Below, piece after piece: positions 14,908 through 22,271 of a DNA stretch of 37,096 bases. Location: the NCBI GenBank assembly GCA_002422955.1, contig DITY01000267.1, positions 1 through 37,096 on the forward strand, in the 5' to 3' direction. Made by a program: the position numbers and the translations under genes. Under the pieces are notes generated by a model. That model was not told where the DNA came from. It ran no database searches and worked only from the letters and a program-made list of their open reading frames with translations. How positions within the stretch are numbered: the first letter of the stretch is position 1; each line of letters starts with the position of its first letter. This DNA is from Planctomycetaceae bacterium UBA6172. Lineage in GTDB: Bacteria; Planctomycetota; Planctomycetia; Pirellulales; Pirellulaceae.

Positions 14908-17424
14908 TCAATGGTTGAATACAAATTCGCGGCTGTTGAGCATTGCCCAGAGGACATCCTCCAAGCCCTGCTGCTCATTTTCAGAAGCGGCAATCGTTTG
15001 CTGTAATTCCTTGCGTTCATCGTCGGTCGGCTTTCGCGCCAGGCAACGGACGTAAATGGCATCCAAAATCTGATCGGCTGTCATCTGCTTTTCTTTCAAC
15101 AACCGCTCGACCAGTTTGCCCTGATAGATCTTGTTATGGACACTCTCCCCGTTGAGCAAATGCAAGGCCTGGGACAGTGTAGGATCGGTCGAGGCCTCGC
15201 AATCGCAAACCGTATTTCGCGGCGAACGTCCGAAGGTTGTCAAGAAGTAGTTGCTGGTCGCTCCATCGGCGATCTGAACTGCTCGAGCGCCTAGTGGCAG
15301 CCCTCGGAACTTGTCAGGGGCCTCGGTGACTTGCGAGATGCAGTCTAATAAGCTTTCGGCTGGAATTCTGCGAACTCGCGCGTGCGAATAATTTCTCAGG
15401 TCGGCCTGGTTGTCGGGCGTGGCGATGCTGCTGCGTTGATAGGCCTCACTCGCACAAATGTCGCGCACCAATTGGCGAAAGTCAAACTTATACTCCACCA
15501 GCTTGCTGCCCAGCATGTCGAACAGCTCCGGGTTGCTCGCCGGGTTGCTTGCTCGAATGTCGTCGACATCATCAACCAGTCCAACACCTGTGAAATGCGC
15601 CCAAACCCGATTCGCCATCGACTTCGCGAAATAGGGGTTTTCTGGCGATGTCAGCCACTGAGCCAAGACAGCCCTGCGGTCTTTACCGGCGACATCCGGT
15701 TCTTCATCACCGAGGAACTTCGGTTTCATATTCTGGCCAGAAACCGGGTGTTTGGTCTCGCCACCACCACTATTCGAGACGATGAATTCGCGGTAATCCT
15801 CAGCCTGCTTGCGTCCGATTTGCGCGAAGAACGCAGCGAATCCGTAGTAATCGTTCATCGTCCAACGATCGAACGGGTGATTGTGACACTGCGCGCATTG
15901 GGTCCGAATCCCCATGAATACTTGGGCGACGTTTTCTGCCAGCTTCAGGCGATCCGTTTCGACCTCATAAAAGTTGGTTTGGGGGGTCGTGAACGTACCC
16001 CCGCTGCTGGCTAAGAGTTCACGGACCATCTGGTCGATGGGGACATTTCGTGAGAATTGATCGGTCAACCAATTGGCATAGAGAAACGCCGATTTATAGC
16101 TGACCTGGTTACTGCTTTTGATCGCGAGCAGTTGGGCAAACTTCATCGCCCAGATTTCGCTGAACTCCTTTCTCTCCAGCAATCGATTGACCAACGCCTG
16201 CCGCTTGTCTGGCGCGGTGTCGATGAGGAATTGCTGATATTCCTCTTCGGTTGGCATCAGACCGATGATGTCGATCGTCGCTCGCCGCAAAAATTCCTCG
16301 TCGCTGCACAGGCCGCTGGGCGTGATGCGGATTTGCTGAAGCTTCTTTCCGACCAATTCATCGATGTAATTGCCGGTGACCGCGGGCGGCGTGTATTCCA
16401 AGTTCGCGGGTAAAACTAGGACCTGGCTGCCGACGGTGTGCGTGTCGAATCGTGCCATCACATAAGCTTCGCCACGTGCTCGAGCCGTAACCACACCGGC
16501 GGTGTCAATCTCGGCGCTCGTCGCATTGTTGGTCGTGAAGCCGGCCAACCTGGAAAGGTCTCGTGTCGTGCCGTCCGAATACTTTCCAACGGCGACAAAT
16601 CGTTGCGTTGCTCCGTCGCCCTCCAGCACAACTTGCGTGGGATAAACCGCTACCGACTCGACGGTCGGTGGTTTCGGTTCAGCCGCATCATTCGGCGCCC
16701 CATTCTGAAGCCATTCCAACACGGTCGCGTAGTAATCAGAGCCGACATCGAATCTCTTACCGCCAGAGTGTTGAACAGCACCGACCGATTTTTTCAGCAG
16801 CAAGCTGTCTTCCGGCACGGCCAGATTGATGCGACGAACGCCGATTTCTCTGGTGATTCTGCGGAAATCGCCTGCTGGATCATAGCCGAACAGGCTAATC
16901 ATGAACCCGTCTTTACCCCGTGCCGCACCATGACAGGCACCGGTGTTACAGCCTGTCCTCGTGAAAACCGGAACGACGTCGTTCTGGAAACTGACCGGGA
17001 ACTTGGTTGCCGAATTCTTGACCGTCACCGGGATTCGTTGCGTGATCCCAAGATGAGTTCCGACCAGTTCGGCCGTGCCATCCGTCAACGGCTTCAGCAA
17101 ATGACCTTCGATTTGGGCGACCGCATTGCCCTCGAGTTTCCATTCGATCTGACCGGTTACGTCGAGCGTAACTCCGTCGTCGCGAGTCGAGACCGCGACA
17201 AAGGACTGGAAATCGCGGGCCGAATCCAATGCGATTTCCGGGGGATAAACGGCAAACTGGGGACCCACGGACCCAGCCGAGTCCACCGACGTGGCGACTG
17301 GGGTTGCCGCCAAGCCCGAAGTCAACATCGAGCCAGCGGTCGCGACCGAAAGACAGGCTCGCAGGGTCACTTGGTGAAACCAAGAATCGCCCGTCGATCT
17401 AAATCCGTTAGCCGATGCCTTCAT
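14908..17424 (-). CDS. DUF1549/DUF1553 secreted protein with Ig-like and cytochrome-type motifs (838 aa)
   Basis: A signal peptide comes first, then a bacterial Ig-like region (FAVYPPEIALDSARDFQSF), then a segment with GCNTGACHG, a CX4CH variant of the haem motif. A second Ig-like region (VESVAVYPTQVVLEGDGAT) follows, then DUF1549 (about residues 350-560), which contains a classic CxxCH (QCAQCHNHPFDRW), and finally DUF1553 (PENPYFAKSMANRVWAHF onward). Large proteins of this kind are encoded by the dozen in planctomycete genomes, usually beside a DUF1501 gene; the activity is unknown. The ATG at 17424 gives the signal peptide directly. It is 105 bases downstream of the PPC gene and 10 bases upstream of the WD40 gene. 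Confidence 0.95.
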   Translation of the reverse strand: MKASANGFRSTGDSWFHQVTLRACLSVATAGSMLTSGLAATPVATSVDSAGSVGPQFAVYPPEIALDSARDFQSFVAVSTRDDGVTLDVTGQIEWKLEGNAVAQIEGHLLKPLTDGTAELVGTHLGITQRIPVTVKNSATKFPVSFQNDVVPVFTRTGCNTGACHGAARGKDGFMISLFGYDPAGDFRRITREIGVRRINLAVPEDSLLLKKSVGAVQHSGGKRFDVGSDYYATVLEWLQNGAPNDAAEPKPPTVESVAVYPTQVVLEGDGATQRFVAVGKYSDGTTRDLSRLAGFTTNNATSAEIDTAGVVTARARGEAYVMARFDTHTVGSQVLVLPANLEYTPPAVTGNYIDELVGKKLQQIRITPSGLCSDEEFLRRATIDIIGLMPTEEEYQQFLIDTAPDKRQALVNRLLERKEFSEIWAMKFAQLLAIKSSNQVSYKSAFLYANWLTDQFSRNVPIDQMVRELLASSGGTFTTPQTNFYEVETDRLKLAENVAQVFMGIRTQCAQCHNHPFDRWTMNDYYGFAAFFAQIGRKQAEDYREFIVSNSGGGETKHPVSGQNMKPKFLGDEEPDVAGKDRRAVLAQWLTSPENPYFAKSMANRVWAHFTGVGLVDDVDDIRASNPASNPELFDMLGSKLVEYKFDFRQLVRDICASEAYQRSSIATPDNQADLRNYSHARVRRIPAESLLDCISQVTEAPDKFRGLPLGARAVQIADGATSNYFLTTFGRSPRNTVCDCEASTDPTLSQALHLLNGESVHNKIYQGKLVERLLKEKQMTADQILDAIYVRCLARKPTDDERKELQQTIAASENEQQGLEDVLWAMLNSREFVFNH

Positions 17425-17529
17425 GGGTTTGTCTCGAAACGTAACAGGTTTGAACTCGGACTTAGGATCGATAAATACGCAGGCTCTGCAGGGCTAGCCT
17501 GACAAAGTCAGCGACTAAAATTTTCGCAC

Positions 17530-20010
17530 TCAGGAACCGGACTTCATCTGCCGAAGTTGTTCCAGTCGACTGAGCGGTTTGGGCGGGGCCGGCGTCTCCG
17601 GCTTCGGTGGCTCGGGCGTGGCCGGGGCGTCTACCTTAGGCGGCAGCGGCTGATCGACCCGAAGCTCACCCGTTCCTTGGGTTTGGGTGATCAGTCCCGC
17701 CGGCGAAGTGATCCTAGCGATCACGTTCAACGTCTTGTGATTACCCACTTTCGCCTCGGGCGTGATCGTGATCGGGAAAGTCACCGACGTGGCATCGGGA
17801 GTGATCGCTTGCTTGGGCTGAGCCGACGTGACGCCGGGTGGAAAACCAACCAACTCGACCTCGCCTTGACCCTCGAACGGCCGCAGTACCTCTGCGCTTA
17901 GCTGCAAGGCGGTTTCCGTAGCCAATTCGCCCGCGATTTTGGGAAACTCGAATTTGAAAGCCAGCTCCTGAATTTCCAGTTCGATCGGCCGGGTGGCAAT
18001 TCTTGATTGGCCATTGCCTGAATCGTAGGTCGCGATCAGGATCATCGGCCATTTGCCAATGGCCGCACCGCCGTTGGCCGTGATCGGCACCGTCACCGTG
18101 TTTTGATCCTTGGCGATTTGACGTCCATTGTTAACCGCGATCCCCGGCGGGTTGTACAGCGTGGCGAGGGAAACTACCCCCTCAAATCCAGCCTGCCGTT
18201 CGATCGAAACGTTGAGGTCCATCGAGCCGTTGCGTACGATCGGAACGCCAGGTTGATCGAGCTTGATTGTAAACGGCGTCGGATCGGCGATCGAAACCGC
18301 CAATCGCTCCGAGTCATAGCCCCACATGTCGACTCGGTTCTGGCCGAGCACGAGCGGGTGTCGAATCGCTAATCCGCCAGCCAGCACGAGTTGTGGGTCG
18401 GTTGTCTTGGCCCGCAAGGCAACCAGCGACGAAGTGCCGGTGGCGTCTGCGGTAGCCGAGAGGACGACCGGAATTTCTGCTCGGCCAGCTGGCATCGGAA
18501 ACGTCAGTGCCTCAACACCAGGAGGCAAATCTGGAAGCTCCAGCACGAGCTCACCACCGAAATTTTGGCGATTCGCCGTGATCATCATTGCCATCGATCC
18601 GCCGCGTGGCACGACTAGGCCGTGCGGCTCATCGCGATAGAGTTCACGACGACCGAGCGCCAGCTTGGGCGACGGGTTGGTGACTTCAATTCGGTAGGCA
18701 AAGGTTGGGCCACCACGCTGCAGGCTGTCGGTAATTCGGACGGTGTACAAACCATCCTCCGCCGCGGTGAATTCGACATAGGAATCGGGATTTCGGCCTT
18801 GATCATCGTTACCCGCGATCCCTCCGAAAGCCGGATTATAAACATTGACGACGGAGTCCAACGGCGAGCGAAGGGTGCCGCGAGCGTAAACCTGAACCAA
18901 ATATTTCTTGCCCTTTTCGCACGGAAACGTGAAGCAATCGATGTCACCGGGGCTGCCAATCACACCACAGAACGCGCCTGCCGCGGCGGCCGCGGTGCCC
19001 TTCTGGACGTCATCATTCGGCTCGGCCTCGAGCGTCACCGGCAGCGAGTTCACTCGAATGAAATTCGGAGACGGGCTGATTCCGCTTTCATTTTGAATCA
19101 CGACAGGAAACGAGTCGCTAGGCTCGCTGGGGAGTTGAATCGCGGAGGTGGTCACCAGCGGAGATTGGGGGTCACCTGTCGGAAATACCAGGGACGCATT
19201 GATAAGATCACCCGGTTGACCTCCCGCCGGAATGACCGCCACCGGGCGAGGGAACGTGCCCACATGCAGCCGGTAATAAGCGAGGTCGCTACCGCCGAAG
19301 CTGCTGTCTCGGATTAAAACCTTGTACGTGCCTGCCGCAGAAGCCGTGAAGCTGGTCAAGGGATCCTGCTGGATCATCGACGTGTCGTCGCTTTCGGCAA
19401 CCTCAAATTCCCCTTGGTCCAGGACCGCGACGTAGGGGTCGAAAATGCGATTGGCATAATCGAAACTCAATCGCAAGCCTTCAACCTCAAGGTGAATTGT
19501 CTGCCCTTGCGCTAACTGGATTTCAAAATAATCCACATCCTCGAATTTGATCAAACCTTCAACGGTTGAATTCAGTTCGATCTTCTGAGCCGTCTGAAAA
19601 TCGCTATTGGGCTCCACCTCATTCACGACCGGCAGGGCACCGACGGCGATCAGCCGAACGTTGCTAATTCCCGACTGGGAGACCAACTGCAGCGGGTAGA
19701 GGCCGGGGATCAAATCGGCGTCCGTTTCTAGGGTTATTTCTACTTTGGACGCATCGATCGGCTTGAGTTCGGTAACCCGGAGCCCCGGCTTATCAAAGAG
19801 GATCTCGCGGGCGTCATTCAAACGGGCACCATGCAGAATCACCTGCGTCTTCTGGCCTCGGACAACGCCCATCGGTTCGGATCGGATAACGGATGGCTGG
19901 GCTGCCTGCGACAACCCGGACACCGCAACCGCCACAGAGACCGCTGCGATCCAATGCCGACCGATTCCATGCGGTCGACGAAACCGAAGGACGTTCGAGA
20001 GGAGACTCAT
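17530..20010 (-). CDS. Secreted protein with two pre-peptidase C-terminal (PPC) domains (826 aa)
   Basis: An N-terminal signal (IGRHWIAAVSVAVAVSGLSQAAQ) shows export. Two PPC beta-sandwich domains are recognisable by EVEPNSDFQTAQKI and TLEAEPNDDVQKGTA, each followed by the DxDYF/DIDCF and DPYVAVLD/DSVVNVYN signatures. Further Ig-like beta repeats follow, and the C-terminus is Pro-rich (DAPATPEPPKPETPAPP), a probable linker or wall-associated tail. PPC domains are thought to assist secretion or substrate binding; no protease catalytic domain is present here. ATG 20010 is my choice; ATG 20028 would add six residues. It sits between the DUF1501 and DUF1549/DUF1553 genes in a same-strand operon. 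Confidence 0.92.
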   Translation of the reverse strand: MSLLSNVLRFRRPHGIGRHWIAAVSVAVAVSGLSQAAQPSVIRSEPMGVVRGQKTQVILHGARLNDAREILFDKPGLRVTELKPIDASKVEITLETDADLIPGLYPLQLVSQSGISNVRLIAVGALPVVNEVEPNSDFQTAQKIELNSTVEGLIKFEDVDYFEIQLAQGQTIHLEVEGLRLSFDYANRIFDPYVAVLDQGEFEVAESDDTSMIQQDPLTSFTASAAGTYKVLIRDSSFGGSDLAYYRLHVGTFPRPVAVIPAGGQPGDLINASLVFPTGDPQSPLVTTSAIQLPSEPSDSFPVVIQNESGISPSPNFIRVNSLPVTLEAEPNDDVQKGTAAAAAGAFCGVIGSPGDIDCFTFPCEKGKKYLVQVYARGTLRSPLDSVVNVYNPAFGGIAGNDDQGRNPDSYVEFTAAEDGLYTVRITDSLQRGGPTFAYRIEVTNPSPKLALGRRELYRDEPHGLVVPRGGSMAMMITANRQNFGGELVLELPDLPPGVEALTFPMPAGRAEIPVVLSATADATGTSSLVALRAKTTDPQLVLAGGLAIRHPLVLGQNRVDMWGYDSERLAVSIADPTPFTIKLDQPGVPIVRNGSMDLNVSIERQAGFEGVVSLATLYNPPGIAVNNGRQIAKDQNTVTVPITANGGAAIGKWPMILIATYDSGNGQSRIATRPIELEIQELAFKFEFPKIAGELATETALQLSAEVLRPFEGQGEVELVGFPPGVTSAQPKQAITPDATSVTFPITITPEAKVGNHKTLNVIARITSPAGLITQTQGTGELRVDQPLPPKVDAPATPEPPKPETPAPPKPLSRLEQLRQMKSGS

Positions 20011-20097
20011 GGCAAATTTCTCGGGCATTTCGAAAACGTAATGAAAAACGTGAGAAACCCGCAGCTTATGAGGTCTCCGCGGGGCACAAAGGTCGCT

Positions 20098-21405
20098 TTA
20101 GGCCAACAGTGGCTTGATCACTTCACCACCGTCCACGATCTCGATCGGGCGATCTCCCGGGGCCATCAATTCCTTGTCCGCGACGATGCCGAGCAGGTGA
20201 TACATGGTAGTCGCCAAATCGGCGGGATCGACCGGATTTTCCTCCGGCTCCGTCGCAGTTGCGTCACTCGCGCCATAGACCGTGCCACCCTTGATACCAC
20301 CACCCGCAAGCATCACGCTAAATACCTTGGGCCAATGGTCTCGACCGGCGGTTGCATTGATCTTGGGCGTTCGCCCGAACTCGCTGCTCACGATCACCAA
20401 CGTTTTTTCGAGCAGCCCACGCTGGGACAAATCATCGATCAGTGTCGCCAGGGCAACATCCAGGGCCGGCATCTGCGAGCGCATGCCTCCGGTGATGTTG
20501 TCGTGCATGTCCCAGCCGCCGTAGGTGACTGTGACCAGCCGCACGCCTGCCTCAACCAATCGGCGAGCCATCAGCAAACGCTGGCCAGCTTGATTGCGTC
20601 CGTACCGATCTCGCAGGCCTGCATCTTCCTTGCCGATATCGAACGCTTCGCGCGCTTGAACGCTGTCAAGCAGGCCGTAAGCGCGATCGTAGAACGAGTC
20701 CATCGCATTGACGCTGTCCGCCGACGTCAAGGATGCAAACCGCCGATTGACGGCTTCTAAAGCCGATTTGCGACGAATGAAACGTTCCGGCGCGACTCCG
20801 TTCGCCAGATTCAGGTCGCGGACTTTGAAGTTGGGGTTCTGCGGGTCGTCCCCGAGAGCGAATGGGCCAAAGCTGCTCGACAAATATCCGGTCCCGGCGA
20901 ACTCATTCGGGACGCCTGGCACGCAGACGTACGGAGGCAGATTGTTGCGGGAGCCGTACTCATGGCTGACGACACTGCCGAAGCTGGGGAAAACGAGCGC
21001 GGGGCTAGGCTTGTAGCCCGTGAACATGTTGTGGGTCCCGCGCTCGTGAGCCGCCTCGCCATGGGTCATCGAGCGAATGACCGCTAGCTTATCGGCGCAC
21101 TTGGCCAAGTTCGGGACGGTTTCGCTAAAGACTTCTCCAGTGTTCGTACGTATGGTCCCCAGTTCGCCCCGGTATTCCAGCGGACTGTACGGCTTCGGAT
21201 CAAAGGTTTCTTGGTGGGCGATACCACCCGGCAGAAAGACGTGAATCACGCTTTCGGCCTTGGCCTCGATGAAATCGTACTGCTTAATCTGAGCCCGGGC
21301 CTCTCGGAGCATCAGCAATTCGGCGAGCGAAAGCCCCAGTCCCCCGAAGGCCCCCGCAGCCAAAAAACCGCGACGACCCAACTGATTTCCATGACAACGA
21401 GACAT
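20098..21405 (-). CDS. DUF1501 family Tat-exported protein (435 aa)
   Basis: This is a sulfatase/alkaline-phosphatase-fold protein of the DUF1501 family, exported by the Tat path: RRGFLAAGAFGGLGLSLAEL is a twin-arginine signal. Family landmarks are VIHVFLPGGIAHQETFDPKP near residue 55, AHERGTHNMFTGYKPS, VTYGGWDMHDNI and SSEFGRTPKINATAGRDHWP. The activity is unproven. The ATG at 21405 has a strong ribosome site, GGGAGG, about 8 bases upstream. It is the first gene of a four-gene operon; a candidate promoter lies about 290 bases upstream (21692-21720). Confidence 0.96.
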   Translation of the reverse strand: MSRCHGNQLGRRGFLAAGAFGGLGLSLAELLMLREARAQIKQYDFIEAKAESVIHVFLPGGIAHQETFDPKPYSPLEYRGELGTIRTNTGEVFSETVPNLAKCADKLAVIRSMTHGEAAHERGTHNMFTGYKPSPALVFPSFGSVVSHEYGSRNNLPPYVCVPGVPNEFAGTGYLSSSFGPFALGDDPQNPNFKVRDLNLANGVAPERFIRRKSALEAVNRRFASLTSADSVNAMDSFYDRAYGLLDSVQAREAFDIGKEDAGLRDRYGRNQAGQRLLMARRLVEAGVRLVTVTYGGWDMHDNITGGMRSQMPALDVALATLIDDLSQRGLLEKTLVIVSSEFGRTPKINATAGRDHWPKVFSVMLAGGGIKGGTVYGASDATATEPEENPVDPADLATTMYHLLGIVADKELMAPGDRPIEIVDGGEVIKPLLA

Positions 21406-21686
21406 ATTCGAACCCTCCCGAAATGAATTGATGGAACGCGAGCCACGTCCAGAAACCTGCGACCGATAACCCCTCGTGGGGTCGTGTCAGTTAAACTACG
21501 AAATGATTTCCTGCGCACAACCACAAACTTTGCCTGTGGCTGGCTCGGTTTGCACGATGATCCGGATTGTCCCTGGGATTTTAGAGCCAACGGCAAATCG
21601 GACTGAAAACGGCAACATTGGCCGTCATATTCCTGTAAGGCGGGGGCGGGGGAAGTTCGTTTGCGGAATTTCCCGGCGGGGTAGCC

Positions 21687-21720
21687 TTGACAGGATAGAG
21701 CATCCGCTCTGGCCTGTCAA
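21687..21720 (-). promoter_or_regulatory. Candidate promoter of the DUF1501 operon within an inverted repeat
   Basis: TTGACAGG (21687-21694) and CCTGTCAA (21713-21720) are perfect 8-bp arms, with AGAG/CTCT nested inside. Read leftward this gives a perfect TTGACA -35 (21720-21715), a 17-base spacer and a TATCCT -10 (21697-21692, 4 of 6). Read rightward there is no -10. Overlap of promoter and dyad suggests binding of a dimeric regulator, which is inference. Confidence 0.5.
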
Positions 21721-21850
21721 AGATTTTAATCAAGCAGGGAGTTATCTCGGGAGGCTGCCCCGTGGCGCCAGCACCCTGCCTAAAATAACGGGCCAGGTCA
21801 CCCGGTGTACTCATTGGTAATGCCGAATTGACCGATTTTAACGCTCAACC

Positions 21851-21887
21851 GGGCGAGCCAGCCGCCGTTTGAGCGGCAGGCTCGCCC
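21851..21887. repeat. Perfect long inverted repeat (hairpin)
   Basis: GGGCGAGCC (21851-21859) matches GGCTCGCCC (21879-21887); after an A-A mismatch, GCCGC (21861-21865) matches GCGGC (21873-21877), leaving a 7-base loop. No T-tract follows. It could be an operator, a cruciform or a dispersed intergenic repeat. Confidence 0.7.
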
Positions 21888-22271
21888 TCCATCTTCGTTA
21901 ATCCCGGATTTTCTTGATCCCCACCACGACTACTCGGTCGCTCCGATCTCAGTCAGGGTCTCGCTCTCCCGCGGCCTGACGAGCGAGCAGTATTTTTGGC
22001 CGAAAATTGCGACACCTTGTACCCGATGACCGATTGCAGCCTTTGCCTTGGGAGGGTCAGTTTTTCGGGCTCGCAGGGCCGGAGGGGAGTGCTCGGCCAT
22101 TCGGGTCGGATGTCTTTAGCCGAGCAGGGCGAGCGACTCGGGCGAATTTTCCGCCGATTGCAGCTCGCTTGTCGCGCGCCGGTTAAGCATTGATACTGAA
22201 TTCCTCCCCGGCCCGGCTGCGTTTTTTTCCGCAGGGTCGGATTCCTCCTAGTTCGAATAAGGCGTGCGGCA

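Larger units (their letters stand above)
21406..22271. other. Large divergent intergenic region (866 bases)
   Basis: I see no credible gene. Open frames on both strands are short or compositionally poor. The region holds a symmetrical inverted repeat with a minus-strand promoter-like element (21687-21720), a strong palindrome (21851-21887), a small ACCCC/GGGGT stem in the presumed DUF1501 leader (21469-21482), and the control region of the rightward hydrolase gene. The long leader implied for the DUF1501 operon could contain further regulation. Confidence 0.5.

Noticed and set aside
16438..17502. Plus-strand open frame of over 350 codons opposite the DUF1549/DUF1553 gene
   Set aside because: It is antisense to a gene with clear domains, is rich in Arg, His and Gly and shows no recognisable motif.
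21998..22010. Sigma-54-like TGGCC...TTGC before the hydrolase gene
   Set aside because: The GG to GC spacing is one base short and the TGGCAC core is poor.
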